A program made the position numbers and the translations under genes. The notes under the pieces are model-generated. The model was not told the DNA's origin. It saw nothing but the letters and a program-made list of their open reading frames with translations, and ran no database searches. DNA of 47,188 nucleotides. Origin: Flavobacteriales bacterium. Lineage in GTDB: Bacteria; Bacteroidota; Bacteroidia; Flavobacteriales; TMED113. The stretch lies in NCBI GenBank assembly GCA_002722215.1, contig PBKX01000008.1, forward strand, positions 1-47,188, given 5' to 3'. Shown here piece by piece: positions 26,995-36,621 of this stretch (its first letter is position 1; the number at the start of each line of letters is the position of its first letter).

Positions 26995-29202
26995 ATGGTC
27001 AGTAGTTATGAAAAAATCAAATTATCTATTGCAGTTATTATAATCGCTTTATCTATATTAATCATCTTATCCTTTAATTCTTATTGGATCAATGGTATTT
27101 TTGATCAAAGTGAAATAATTGATAAAACCAAAAATTACATAAATGTCAAAAATGTTACAGGTGGACTAGGCGCCCTAGTCAGCAATTTCTTTATCACAAT
27201 TTTTGGAATAGCATCCTATGTATTGACATCATTCACAATACTAATCGGATGTAAAATTTTATTTGATCTAAAAAAAATTAAGATATTCAAAATACTAACA
27301 ATACACATGTTTTTATTGATTTGGATCCCATTATTTTGTAGCATATTTCCCAAGCCACATCTAACCGGAAAAATAGGATTAACAACATCACATGACCTAA
27401 CTATTTTAGTTGGTAATGCAGGACTAGTGACGCTTTTAACTATCTCATTATTTATCTTCTTACTATTAACATTAAATATTAATAAAAAACACTTAGCATT
27501 TATTAAACAAAAGGCATTACAATATGTTAATAATAAAAAATCAAACACAAATATTAAGCTAAAGAAAGATCAAGATGTTGCAAGACAAGACATACAAGAA
27601 AATGCAAATAATAACATTTTAAATATTGATACAAAAAAAACAGAGAATAAAGAAAGTAAGACTATTGTCAATGTAGCAAAAGATGAAAATACTGTGGATA
27701 AAAACAAAACATTAAAGGGTACAATAAATAATGACTTATTAGAATACAAGTTCCCAGATCTACATTTACTTAAAGAGTATCCTAAAAATAAAATATCTAT
27801 CGATGAAACCGAGGTTGAAACAAATAAAAAACTTATAGAAGATACATTGCGTGATTTTAAAATTGATGTCCAAATAAAACGTGCTACTATTGGTCCAACA
27901 ATCACTTTGTATGAGATTATTCCAAATAAAGGAGTTCAAATAGCTAAAATTAAAAATCTTGAAAATGATATCGCATTACGAATCAAAGCAATTGGTGTTC
28001 GAATTATTGCTCCATTACCAGGCAAAGGAACGGTAGGGATTGAAGTGCCAAATCAAAATCCAACAATTGTTTCAATGAAAAATGTTATTGAGTCAGAAAA
28101 ATTTCAAAATGCACAATTTGAATTACCTATTGCGCTAGGCAAAACAATATCTAATGAGACATTTGTACTAGACTTGACTAAAATGCCGCATCTATTAATT
28201 GCCGGTGCAACTGGGCAAGGAAAATCAGTTGGATTAAATACCATTCTCTGTTCTATCCTTTATAAAAAACACCCTTCACAAGTAAAATTTATTTTAGTAG
28301 ATCCTAAAAAAGTAGAACTGACATTATACAACAAAATAGAAAAACATTTCCTAGCAAAATTACCTGGTGAAGAAGATGCAATAATTACAGACACAAAAAA
28401 TGTAGTTAAAACATTAAAATCATTATGCATTGAAATGGATAGAAGATATGAATTATTGAAAAAAATAGAAGTAAGAAATATCCAAGAATACAATAGCAAA
28501 ATAAAATCATATCAAGCAAACAAGACGCAAAACCTAAAATCCCTACCATACTTGGTCCTCGTAATTGATGAATTCGCAGATTTAATTATGACAGCTGGAA
28601 AAGAAGTAGAGATTCCAATTGCTAGATTAGCACAATTATCAAGAGCAATTGGCATACATTTAATTATTGCTACACAACGACCAACCACTAATATTATTAC
28701 AGGAACAATAAAAGCAAATTTTCCAACAAGAATTGCATTTAGAGTCATACAAGGAGTGGATAGTAAAACTATTCTAGATGCTGTAGGCGCTAATCAATTA
28801 ATTGGAAGAGGTGACATGCTTATTTCAACTGGAAGCTCACTTACACGAATTCAATGTGCTTTTATTGACACAGAAGAAGTAGAGAAATTAACTACTTTTA
28901 TCGGGGATCAATTAGGTTACCATAATCCTTTTGATCTACCATTATTAGCAGATGAAGATGGAAAAAAAGATCAAGTAGATGAGAAAGATCGCGATCCATT
29001 ATTCCGAGATGCTGCACTATTAATTGTAATACATCAACAAGGATCAACCTCTATGATACAAAGAAAACTAAAACTTGGTTATAATCGAGCAGGAAGAATT
29101 ATTGATCAATTAGAAGCAGCGGGGGTATTGGGCCCACTAGAAGGAAGTAAAGGGCGCAAAGTATTAATTGAAACAGAAGAAGAATTAAATAAATTGATAT
29201 GA
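26995..29202 (+). CDS. ftsK: DNA translocase FtsK/SpoIIIE family
   Basis: The 735-aa protein has about four N-terminal membrane helices (15-175) that anchor it at the septum. A charged linker (175-245) follows. The alpha/beta translocase motor has Walker A GATGQGKS (404-411) and Walker B LVLVIDEFADL (about 520-530). The C-terminal winged-helix gamma domain (about 670-735) has HQQGSTSMIQRKLKLGYNRAGRI and would read the chromosome-orienting KOPS sites. It moves chromosome-terminus DNA at division and assists dimer resolution. The linker is short compared with E. coli, as usual in Bacteroidota. It overlaps the next gene by four bases (ATGA). Confidence 0.97.
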   Translation: MVSSYEKIKLSIAVIIIALSILIILSFNSYWINGIFDQSEIIDKTKNYINVKNVTGGLGALVSNFFITIFGIASYVLTSFTILIGCKILFDLKKIKIFKILTIHMFLLIWIPLFCSIFPKPHLTGKIGLTTSHDLTILVGNAGLVTLLTISLFIFLLLTLNINKKHLAFIKQKALQYVNNKKSNTNIKLKKDQDVARQDIQENANNNILNIDTKKTENKESKTIVNVAKDENTVDKNKTLKGTINNDLLEYKFPDLHLLKEYPKNKISIDETEVETNKKLIEDTLRDFKIDVQIKRATIGPTITLYEIIPNKGVQIAKIKNLENDIALRIKAIGVRIIAPLPGKGTVGIEVPNQNPTIVSMKNVIESEKFQNAQFELPIALGKTISNETFVLDLTKMPHLLIAGATGQGKSVGLNTILCSILYKKHPSQVKFILVDPKKVELTLYNKIEKHFLAKLPGEEDAIITDTKNVVKTLKSLCIEMDRRYELLKKIEVRNIQEYNSKIKSYQANKTQNLKSLPYLVLVIDEFADLIMTAGKEVEIPIARLAQLSRAIGIHLIIATQRPTTNIITGTIKANFPTRIAFRVIQGVDSKTILDAVGANQLIGRGDMLISTGSSLTRIQCAFIDTEEVEKLTTFIGDQLGYHNPFDLPLLADEDGKKDQVDEKDRDPLFRDAALLIVIHQQGSTSMIQRKLKLGYNRAGRIIDQLEAAGVLGPLEGSKGRKVLIETEEELNKLI

Positions 29203-29969
29203 AAAAACTAATAATATACCTGTTCATTATTTCTAACCAAATCATAGCTCAAGATATAAATAATGCGGACAAAATAATGGATCATATCTATAATAAATTA
29301 ATTAACACTGAGTCTGGATCATGTATAGAATTCACATATTCCTTCAAAAACGAAGCATATGAAATGAAAAATCCAATATATGGTAAATTATCATTATTCT
29401 CTAATAATAGATTTCATTTAGAGTTCAATAGAGAAGAAAATAAAATGATACAAATTTACAATGGAGATAATTTAAAAACCATACTTATAGAAGATGAAGA
29501 AATACAAATCGATAATATGGAAACAGAAAATGGATTAGTAATTCAAAGTGTATTTAGTAATTATAAATCAGACTTTAATGCAAAAATTATAGGTGAAGAA
29601 GAAGAAAAAACTATTATTCAGCTCAAACCAAATAAAAAATATAATCAATCTGTTTTTAATGACTGTATAGAGAAATTAGAATTACCTCATTGTCTAAAAT
29701 TACCTAATCAATGTAAGATTGGAATTCATCCGGCTAAACAAGAACAACTGAACAACTGCTTATATAAAAATAACGGATATGAAGAAACGAATATTGTAGA
29801 AGTTCAAGTTATAATTAATAGCATTAATTTAGAGTTAAAATCTATCATACAAACAAACAGATATAATGGAGAAGTGATTATTGACATCAATGACATAAAA
29901 AAAGCAAACTCAAATATATTAAGTATTCAGGGCATGTATAACAACTTTGAAATTATTGACCTGAGATAA
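29199..29969 (+). CDS. LolA-like outer-membrane lipoprotein carrier protein (probable)
   Basis: The 256-aa protein has a signal peptide (about 1-18, ending IIAQ). A domain with alternating strands follows, including SGSCIEFTYSFKNEAYEMKNPIYGKLSLFSNNRFHLEF, comparable to the open-barrel opening of LolA, then IQIYNGDNLKTILIEDEEIQID. The strongest argument is position: lolA directly after ftsK, with an ATGA overlap, is a common Bacteroidota arrangement. A stretch near residues 150-195 with three cysteines and CLKLPNQCKIGIHPAKQ is unusual for LolA. It would carry lipoproteins across the periplasm. Its stop is three bases from the end of the convergent gene. Confidence 0.65.
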   Translation: MKKLIIYLFIISNQIIAQDINNADKIMDHIYNKLINTESGSCIEFTYSFKNEAYEMKNPIYGKLSLFSNNRFHLEFNREENKMIQIYNGDNLKTILIEDEEIQIDNMETENGLVIQSVFSNYKSDFNAKIIGEEEEKTIIQLKPNKKYNQSVFNDCIEKLELPHCLKLPNQCKIGIHPAKQEQLNNCLYKNNGYEETNIVEVQVIINSINLELKSIIQTNRYNGEVIIDINDIKKANSNILSIQGMYNNFEIIDLR

Positions 29970-29972
29970 TAA

Positions 29973-31271
29973 TTAGTCGATTCTTTTACAATGAAAATCA
30001 TCGTATTGAAAAATTAATGTAGCGACATTTTTATCCCCGCCATTTTTAGATTTTTTAAAATCATAGGTTGTCCCCAATATAGTTCTAGGATCAGAATTCA
30101 CTAAATCTGATATACTAAACCCATCTTGCCAGAAAAAATCCATAAAATACAACCCTAGCTCATAACCTACCGAAGCATATTTTAAATGAGGGCTATAATT
30201 GTAATGATCATAAAAATTAATGATAAAATTACTCAGTTCCGCATTATTAAAAAATTGATTATGTGGAAAGGTAACATTCATATCCATCAAATCATATACA
30301 GAAATGTGATTAAAATTAGATAAAGTAGGCATCCCATATACAACCATATTTGTATCCCTACATGCATGCAACTTAGAAAGCAGATCGGCAACAAAAACAT
30401 TATCATCAGAGGGAATAATAATCACATTTTTCATACCCAGAGTATCTAATTCATGATGTATAGAATCAATAACATTTGATAGAACTTTGATTTCTTTAAA
30501 AGAAAACAATGAAGTATCAACACCATTTAATACAATTTGGCCATAATCAATGTCTGAGGGAATCAATGTATCTGTTTTAAGTTCCCATTCATTTAAGCCG
30601 GCAATCTTTTGATTCGTAACTTTAAGGATCGTATCTCTCCTTATCAATAACAAGTTATCATCAACATGATGATCAAAAATATATTGCGAAAAAAAGGATA
30701 AGTGATTTTTCACATGAGTAGCTAATTGGATTACATTTTCATTTCCATCAGTAATATGTGCTTTTTTTGAAAATGGTGATATAATAGGAATACCCGAATC
30801 AAATCTATCTTTAAAAAACACAAAATTATCGGTAAAAAGAGGACCAATAATAAGATCCATGTCTTCCAAATAACCCTCTCTTACAACATTTGCCAATATC
30901 TCCTTAGATTCTAGACCTTCCTTTATATCAAAAACTGAAATATCAATATCAATACTCTTAAATGCATTTAATGATAATAAAAATCCCAAATAAAAATCAA
31001 GTGAAATTTTAGTTTTTTTATATAAATCATAATCATCAATATTGACATCCTTCAATGAGTCAATACTATTAGATAGAATAAAGGTATTGTGATCTAAACA
31101 AAAGGGCAAAAGCAAGGAAATTTTATATTTGCTTTTATGATTGTTCTTAAAAGTAACATGTTTAGCCTTCTCAAATGTTGATTTAAATCTAAAATTATTA
31201 TCTACTTGAGATATACTTTTTGAAAAAAGAGAAATAGATAAAAAAAATAATATATATACCCTTATTCCCAT
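29973..31271 (-). CDS. Exported type I periplasmic-binding-fold protein (LpoA/LysM-protein relative lacking LysM)
   Basis: The 432-aa protein has a signal peptide (1-22). From about residue 50 the sequence follows the type I binding-protein fold: [45 protein letters not shown], and late [17 protein letters not shown]. In many Flavobacteriia the gene after guaA encodes LysM domains followed by this fold. Here only about 30 residues separate the signal peptide from the binding fold and no LysM motif is visible. It may bind peptidoglycan-linked or outer-membrane partners as LpoA does; this is inference. It starts inside the end of guaA (10-base overlap). Confidence 0.75.
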   Translation of the reverse strand: MGIRVYILFFLSISLFSKSISQVDNNFRFKSTFEKAKHVTFKNNHKSKYKISLLLPFCLDHNTFILSNSIDSLKDVNIDDYDLYKKTKISLDFYLGFLLSLNAFKSIDIDISVFDIKEGLESKEILANVVREGYLEDMDLIIGPLFTDNFVFFKDRFDSGIPIISPFSKKAHITDGNENVIQLATHVKNHLSFFSQYIFDHHVDDNLLLIRRDTILKVTNQKIAGLNEWELKTDTLIPSDIDYGQIVLNGVDTSLFSFKEIKVLSNVIDSIHHELDTLGMKNVIIIPSDDNVFVADLLSKLHACRDTNMVVYGMPTLSNFNHISVYDLMDMNVTFPHNQFFNNAELSNFIINFYDHYNYSPHLKYASVGYELGLYFMDFFWQDGFSISDLVNSDPRTILGTTYDFKKSKNGGDKNVATLIFQYDDFHCKRID

Positions 31272-32791
31272 TCTATTGTCGCAGGTGGTTTAGAACTAAT
31301 ATCATATACAACTCGATTCACCCCTTTCACTTTATTAATAATCTCGTTAGAAACCTTAGCTAGAAAATCGTGAGGTAAATGAACCCAATCTGCAGTCATT
31401 CCATCTGTGGATGCTACAGCGCGTAATGCTACAACTTTCTCATATGTTCGTCCATCACCCATCACTCCGACACTATTATCTCCTAATAAAATAGCACCTG
31501 CTTGCCAAACATCATGATATAAGTTATGTTCTTTCAAATATTTTATAAAAATAAAATCAACATCTTGCAATATGGCAATTTTATCAGAATTGACCTCGCC
31601 CATAATTCTAATAGCTAAACCTGGTCCTGGGAAAGGATGCCTATTGATAATAGCTGGATCAATACCTAAAGCTAAACCCACCCTTCTGACCTCATCTTTA
31701 AATAATTTTTTTAATGGCTCGACAATTTGTAAATCCATTTTTTCAGGCAACCCACCAACATTATGATGGGATTTAATCGTCTCTGAGGGGCCTCCTGTAC
31801 CAGAAATAGACTCAATAACATCAGGATAAATCGTCCCTTGACCTAAGAATTTAATTCCACTATATTCTTGTGATACAGATTCAAATATATTAATAAAAGT
31901 TGAGCCTATAATTTTTCGTTTTTTTTCAGGGTCAACAATATTTGATAAATTTTTCAAAAATTCCAAGGATGCATCCACCCCCCTAATATTTAGCCCTATA
32001 TGTTCATAAGCCTTTAAAACATCTTGATATTCATTCTTTCGCAACAAACCATTATCAACAAATACACAAAATAAATTATTACCAATAGCTTTATGTAACA
32101 AGACAGCAGCTACAGTTGAATCAACACCTCCAGATAATGCCATTAACACTTTTTGAGAACCCACTTCGTTTTTTAATTTCTCTACAGTAGATGTAATAAA
32201 AGAATCTGAAGTCCAATTCTGATGAAAATCACATATATTAATTAGAAAATTAGATAAAATAAGCTTACCACATGTTGTATGATATACTTCTGGATGGAAC
32301 TGTAAAGCAAAAGTATTTTCGTTATTAATCGAAAAGGCAGCTATATTAACATCATCAGTACTAGCAATAATATAAGCATCTTGAGGTAATTCAAGTATTG
32401 TATCTGCATGCGACATCCAAACCTGTGATTTTTTACTTACAGAATTAAATAAATTATTTTCATGTACTAGTGATAAAGTTGAGCGACCATATTCTCTATT
32501 ATTAGATGTCTCAACATGCCCCCCTATTTTACTCGCTATTAATTGTGCACCATAACACAAAGCTAACAAAGGGACATGTTTTCTAATAAGAGATAAGTCA
32601 ATAGTAGGAGCGTCTATATTATTGACAGAAGCAGGACCACCAGATAATATAACACCCTTTACATGAGTTGGCAAAGACTTAAATTTGTCAAATGGGATAA
32701 TCTCTGAACATACATTCAATTCTCTAACTCGTCTTGCAATTAATTGGGTATACTGAGATCCAAAATCAATTATCAACAATACTTCTTTCAT
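31262..32791 (-). CDS. guaA: GMP synthase (glutamine-hydrolysing)
   Basis: Converts XMP to GMP with glutamine and ATP in the cytosol, 509 aa. The class I amidotransferase domain has [17 protein letters not shown], nucleophile C79 in LALCYGAQ and the H166/E168 pair in QFHPEVYHT. The ATP-pyrophosphatase domain has the P-loop ALSGGVDST (218-226). The C-terminal dimerisation domain has [15 protein letters not shown] and ends KPPATIEWE, the invariant terminus. The gene follows bshC by 23 bases. Confidence 0.98.
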   Translation of the reverse strand: MKEVLLIIDFGSQYTQLIARRVRELNVCSEIIPFDKFKSLPTHVKGVILSGGPASVNNIDAPTIDLSLIRKHVPLLALCYGAQLIASKIGGHVETSNNREYGRSTLSLVHENNLFNSVSKKSQVWMSHADTILELPQDAYIIASTDDVNIAAFSINNENTFALQFHPEVYHTTCGKLILSNFLINICDFHQNWTSDSFITSTVEKLKNEVGSQKVLMALSGGVDSTVAAVLLHKAIGNNLFCVFVDNGLLRKNEYQDVLKAYEHIGLNIRGVDASLEFLKNLSNIVDPEKKRKIIGSTFINIFESVSQEYSGIKFLGQGTIYPDVIESISGTGGPSETIKSHHNVGGLPEKMDLQIVEPLKKLFKDEVRRVGLALGIDPAIINRHPFPGPGLAIRIMGEVNSDKIAILQDVDFIFIKYLKEHNLYHDVWQAGAILLGDNSVGVMGDGRTYEKVVALRAVASTDGMTADWVHLPHDFLAKVSNEIINKVKGVNRVVYDISSKPPATIEWE

Positions 32792-32814
32792 AGTTTGAAA
32801 ATGTCAATTTATCT

Positions 32815-34404
32815 TTAGTCTTCTTCGGTTAAGATAATATATTTATTATCAAATATCGAACTTTCCTTTATTAAAGCATCAAAAAATTGCTTACCATATT
32901 TAATATAATATGGAATAAAACTTTCAGAACGTTCTTGAATATAATGCCCAGGAAATACTGCTTGATTAATTAATTTAATTTGTGTGACAGTATCTTTATT
33001 TTTTATTTTATCATATTTCAAAACTTTCTTTTCAAGTCTATTAAATTCATTTTCTAATCTTTTTTTAAAAACATAAAAAGAATCTATTGGAAAACCTTTA
33101 ATAAATTTTATTTTTTCTTCGAAAGCAAATAAAGAAGCATTAAAATTAGACAACTCCTGTTTCATATTAATTAAAGATTTTGAAGTAAGTATTTCTTTTA
33201 TTTGATTGTCATGATCTAAAAATAAATCCTCATCTAATAAGCCTAACTTATTTTTTAGAGCACTTATACGTTGAGAAAGAATTAAAAAGTGTGACCTTAA
33301 TCCTATCAAAGGATAATCAACATGCCTAAAATTAAACATTTTTTTTAACTGAATCCAATAAGCAACTTCTGAGGGGCCTCCTAAATATAAAATATTAGGC
33401 ATAATTAATTCTTGGTAAAGTGGACGTAAAAAAACATTTGGGCTAAATCTTTCTGGGAACTCATTAATTTCATTTAACAATTCATTTAAATTCCATGTTT
33501 TAGCATGATGATCTGTAAAATATGTTTTTTGATCAAACTTAATTTTTGATCGAATAGAATTAAATAAATAAAAAATATTATCCCTAAGAGGATTAATCTC
33601 AGGTTTATATTTTTTCTGAAGGAGATTATTCGTTTTTGAAACACTTTTATAGACAAAAGAATCAGTCAACTCACATTTTAAATGTGGAACAAATATCTTT
33701 TTTAATTGAGAATGATTACCATCAATAATTACTAGGCCATAATCACCAAATAAAGCAGTCAATAAAGACCGAGTGGCATTCGCATAATTATGATTTTTAC
33801 TATATGCAAAATGATATATAGTGAATAACTCTTTCCCATAATCAGTAGCATATAAAACTTTTTTAATTTTTATAAGAGTTTTTAAGAGTGATTTAGAAGA
33901 TAAATTACCAATACAATCTTGAGTTTCTAGTTCCCAATGATAATTTACACCTTCTAGATTACAAGATTGAATCTCCGCAAAATCATGATCCTCACTTGCC
34001 ATCCAAAAACATGGCACAAAAGAAACATTTTTTAGAGTATGATTTAAATAATTAGCATATGAAATAACTGAGATAATTTTATATATTAAAAACAGAGGGC
34101 TTGCAAATATATTTAGCTGATGTCCTGTAGTAATAGTATAGACACTATTATCTGATAATTTAGATACATTATTGTTCACAACAGATAGGTCTGTATTTAA
34201 AAAGAGTGTGTCGTCATATTGTTGCTTTAAAACATCCGATAAAATAGTTCGATGGTCTTTTTTCCTTTCTAATTTAGAATTAAGAGCATTCATGTTGAGG
34301 AAAGAATTAATAAATGGCTGTAAAGATGAATCAGATTCAATAAAATCACAAATTAATTTTGAGAATAAACGAGTTTTACTAAAAGAGATACTTTTCTTTT
34401 TCAA
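32815..34404 (-). CDS. bshC: Bacillithiol biosynthesis cysteine-adding enzyme
   Basis: Adds cysteine to GlcN-malate in the last step of bacillithiol synthesis. The 529-aa protein has TITTGHQLNIFASPLFLIYKI, the FVPCFWMASEDHDFAEI motif characteristic of BshC, NILYLGGPSEVAYW and YPLIGLRS, with coiled-coil-like helices in the C-terminal third. The start is TTG 34404. It gives the expected N-terminus (ISFSKTRLFSKLICDF), and an in-frame stop only two codons upstream excludes a longer form that uses a normal start. It follows ftsY by six bases. The BshA and BshB genes are not in this window. Confidence 0.93.
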   Translation of the reverse strand: MKKKSISFSKTRLFSKLICDFIESDSSLQPFINSFLNMNALNSKLERKKDHRTILSDVLKQQYDDTLFLNTDLSVVNNNVSKLSDNSVYTITTGHQLNIFASPLFLIYKIISVISYANYLNHTLKNVSFVPCFWMASEDHDFAEIQSCNLEGVNYHWELETQDCIGNLSSKSLLKTLIKIKKVLYATDYGKELFTIYHFAYSKNHNYANATRSLLTALFGDYGLVIIDGNHSQLKKIFVPHLKCELTDSFVYKSVSKTNNLLQKKYKPEINPLRDNIFYLFNSIRSKIKFDQKTYFTDHHAKTWNLNELLNEINEFPERFSPNVFLRPLYQELIMPNILYLGGPSEVAYWIQLKKMFNFRHVDYPLIGLRSHFLILSQRISALKNKLGLLDEDLFLDHDNQIKEILTSKSLINMKQELSNFNASLFAFEEKIKFIKGFPIDSFYVFKKRLENEFNRLEKKVLKYDKIKNKDTVTQIKLINQAVFPGHYIQERSESFIPYYIKYGKQFFDALIKESSIFDNKYIILTEED

Positions 34405-34410
34405 AATATC

Positions 34411-36090
34411 TTATTTAAATAAAGAGTCGACAAAACGCATTTTATCAAATAATTGAAGATCGCCAATACCCTCACCAACCCCTATATATTTAATAGGTAT
34501 ACTTAACTGATCACAAATTGAAATCACAACTCCACCTTTAGCGCTACCATCTAATTTGGTTAATGCTAAATGAGTAACCTTTGTAGATTTTAAAAATTGC
34601 TTCGCTTGTTCAAGAGCATTTTGCCCTGTGGAAGCATCTAAGACTAAAACCACTTCATTAGGAGCTTCAGGTAATAACTTATGAATTGCCTTATTAATTT
34701 TTTCCAACTCCATCATCAGATTAACTTTGTTATGTAATCTCCCAGCCGTATCAATTAATATATAATCCATATTATTAGAAATACCAGACTGAACTGTATC
34801 ATAGGCAACAGATGCTGGATCAGCGCCCATAGCTTGCCTTATAATTGGGACATCTATTCGTGTGGACCAAGACTCAAGCTGATCAATTGCTGCTGCCCTA
34901 AAAGTATCGGCAGCGCCCATTAAAACTTTCTTTCCACTCATCTTTAGCGAATTGGCTAATTTAGCAATAGTGGTAGTTTTCCCCACACCATTTACCCCTA
35001 CAAATAATATCACATATGGATGAGATGCATCTAATTCACTACTAATAGCATCTCCACCAACACTAAGTAAATTGACTATTTGTTGTTTTAAAATTTTTTT
35101 CAACTCAATTTCATCTAGATAGCTGTTCTTTTCTACATAATCTTCAATTAAATCGATGATCTTCACTGTGGTATCTACACCAACATCTGCTACTATTAAC
35201 ATTTCCTCTAAATCATCTAAGAAACTATCATCTATTTTATTTTTTCCAGAAAAAAATAATTTCATTTTACTAAAAAAACCCTCTCGAGTTTTATCTAGAG
35301 TCTTATCTAGTTTCTCCTCTTTTTTATCAGAAAAAAGATTATTCTGAGAACTAGATGAAGAATCATTAAATCCTGGTTCTGAAGTTATCTCTGGTTCTGA
35401 AGTTATCTCTGGTTCTGAAGCTAACTCTGGTTCTGAAGCTAACTCTGGTTCTGAAGTTATCTCTGGTTCTAAAGCTACCTCTAGTTCTGAAGTTATCTCT
35501 GGTTCTGAAGTTATCTCTGGCGCTGAAGCCAACTCTGATTCTGAAGTTATCTCTGGCTCTGAAGCCAACTCTGATTCTGAAGTTATCTCTGGTTTTGAAG
35601 CTAACTCTGGTTTTGAAGCTAACTCTGGTTCTGAAGCTAACTCTGGTTCTGAAGTTATCTCTAGTTCTGAAGCTAACTCTGGTTCTGAAGCTAACTCTGG
35701 TTCTGAAGTTATCTCTAGTTCTGAAGTTATCTCTAGTTCTGAAGCTAACTCTGGTTCTGAAGCTAACTCTGGTTCTGAAGTTATCTCTGGTTCTGAAGTT
35801 ATCTCTGGCTCTGAAGCCAACTCTGATTCTGAAGTTATCTCTGGTTCTGAAGCTAACTCTGGTTCTGAAGTTATCTCTGGCTCTGAAGTTATCTCTGTCT
35901 CTGAAGCCAACTCTGGTTCTGAAGTTGATGCTAGTGATGATTGTCGCTCTAGTTCCAATACTGAATCAGATTCTAAAACTATTTTTTCTAGATCTTTTTT
36001 ATCTAATCCTGTATTAGTTTTGTCTGTTTTCTCCTTGGATTTCTTAGAGGGAACACTAAAAATCCCTTTAATCTTATCAAAAATACCCAT
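34411..36090 (-). CDS. ftsY: SRP receptor FtsY with long acidic hexapeptide-repeat N-terminal domain
   Basis: Membrane-associated GTPase that receives Ffh-ribosome complexes. The C-terminal NG domain (about 255-559) is standard: FVGVNGVGKTTTIAKLA, MGAADTFRAAAIDQL, DTAGRLHNKVNLMMEL, LTKLDGSAKGG and GVGEGIGDLQLF near the end. Residues 1-50 are a lysine-rich start (MGIFDKIKGIF), probably amphipathic. Residues 57-242 are about 31 tandem hexapeptides of the type SEPELA or SEPEIT, making the protein 559 aa against a remembered length of about 320 for Bacteroidota FtsY. The acidic extension recalls the acidic A domain of E. coli FtsY in charge but not in sequence. The gene follows DUF4295 as is normal in this phylum. 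Confidence 0.95.
   Translation of the reverse strand: MGIFDKIKGIFSVPSKKSKEKTDKTNTGLDKKDLEKIVLESDSVLELERQSSLASTSEPELASETEITSEPEITSEPELASEPEITSESELASEPEITSEPEITSEPELASEPELASELEITSELEITSEPELASEPELASELEITSEPELASEPELASKPELASKPEITSESELASEPEITSESELASAPEITSEPEITSELEVALEPEITSEPELASEPELASEPEITSEPEITSEPGFNDSSSSSQNNLFSDKKEEKLDKTLDKTREGFFSKMKLFFSGKNKIDDSFLDDLEEMLIVADVGVDTTVKIIDLIEDYVEKNSYLDEIELKKILKQQIVNLLSVGGDAISSELDASHPYVILFVGVNGVGKTTTIAKLANSLKMSGKKVLMGAADTFRAAAIDQLESWSTRIDVPIIRQAMGADPASVAYDTVQSGISNNMDYILIDTAGRLHNKVNLMMELEKINKAIHKLLPEAPNEVVLVLDASTGQNALEQAKQFLKSTKVTHLALTKLDGSAKGGVVISICDQLSIPIKYIGVGEGIGDLQLFDKMRFVDSLFK
35365..35922 (-). repeat. 18-bp tandem repeat array (about 31 units) inside ftsY
   Basis: Plus-strand units read GGTTCTGAAGCTAACTCT or GGTTCTGAAGTTATCTCT, encoding SEPELA and SEPEIT hexapeptides on the minus strand. 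Every unit is in frame. Variants (SETEIT, SESELA, SKPELA, SELEIT, SAPEIT, SELEVA, LEPEIT) are single-base changes. Doublets and longer blocks of identical units recur, consistent with slippage or unequal recombination. Confidence 0.95.
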
Positions 36091-36163
36091 TAATACAAAA
36101 TTAAATGATTTGTTATATTTTAAAAATATAAAAGATTTATCTTAAAAGAAGAAAAACATTAAA

Positions 36164-36319
36164 TTATTTTTCCTGTAAAAAAGCGGCGACATGTTCTTTG
36201 AGAACAATTCTTTCTTTAAATGTATACGCACCCGTTTTGTCTGATTTAATCATCTTAATGGCTTTAGTATAACCTTTTCCACCCCCTTTTTGTAATGTAG
36301 CAACAACTTTCTTAGCCAT
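36164..36319 (-). CDS. DUF4295 small basic protein
   Basis: This 51-aa ORF was below the track cut-off. It reads MAKKVVATLQKGGGKGYTKAIKMIK, then SDKTGAYTFKERIV, and ends AAFLQEK. This is the Bacteroidota-specific DUF4295 family, normally encoded between rpmG and ftsY as here. It starts four bases after the rpmG stop. Its function is unknown; size, charge and its ribosomal-protein neighbours suggest ribosome association. Confidence 0.93.
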   Translation of the reverse strand: MAKKVVATLQKGGGKGYTKAIKMIKSDKTGAYTFKERIVLKEHVAAFLQEK

Positions 36320-36322
36320 AAT

Positions 36323-36505
36323 CTATTTTATCTCTTTATGAATTGTATATTTTTTTAATATAGGATTGAATTTTTTCAATTCTAAACGATCAGGTGTATT
36401 CTTCTTATTTTTAGTAGATATATATCTAGATGTTCCAGAAACACCACTAGACTTGTGCTCTGTACACTCTAATATTACCTGAACCCTATTACCTTTTTTT
36501 GCCAT
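36323..36505 (-). CDS. rpmG: Ribosomal protein bL33
   Basis: The 60-aa large-subunit protein begins [17 protein letters not shown] and contains [21 protein letters not shown] and [12 protein letters not shown], the conserved bL33 core. The zinc-ligand CxxC pairs of the C+ form are absent, so this is a zinc-independent type. rpmB normally precedes it directly; here a 1.6-kb peptidase gene and a 116-base gap separate them. Confidence 0.97.
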   Translation of the reverse strand: MAKKGNRVQVILECTEHKSSGVSGTSRYISTKNKKNTPDRLELKKFNPILKKYTIHKEIK

Positions 36506-36549
36506 TATATTAAGTATATAAATTTTTAAAAATAGCAGCCAAATTTAAT

Positions 36550-36557
36550 CAAAAATA
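36550..36557 (-). promoter_or_regulatory. Candidate -7 box upstream of rpmG
   Basis: The minus strand reads TATTTTTG (TAnnTTTG) 44 bases before the rpmG ATG, in the 116-base gap created between the peptidase gene and rpmG. An own promoter here would be useful because the inserted gene separates rpmG from rpmB. No matching -33 TTTG is seen. Confidence 0.3.
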
Positions 36558-36621
36558 TATTGTAACCCAACTTTAAGAACTAATTTGTTCTATAATAATT
36601 AAAATTATTTAAAGTAAATAC

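Noticed and set aside
35365-35922. Possible CRISPR array
   Set aside because: Units are contiguous 18-mers without spacers and code in frame for FtsY.
35595-36017. 140-aa plus ORF of LTLVLK repeats
   Set aside because: It is the opposite-strand reading of the ftsY 18-bp repeat, whose length of six codons keeps every frame open.
36114-36130. 8-bp palindrome TATATTTT/AAAATATA before ftsY
   Set aside because: It consists only of A and T in AT-rich DNA; expected often by chance and without further operator-like features.
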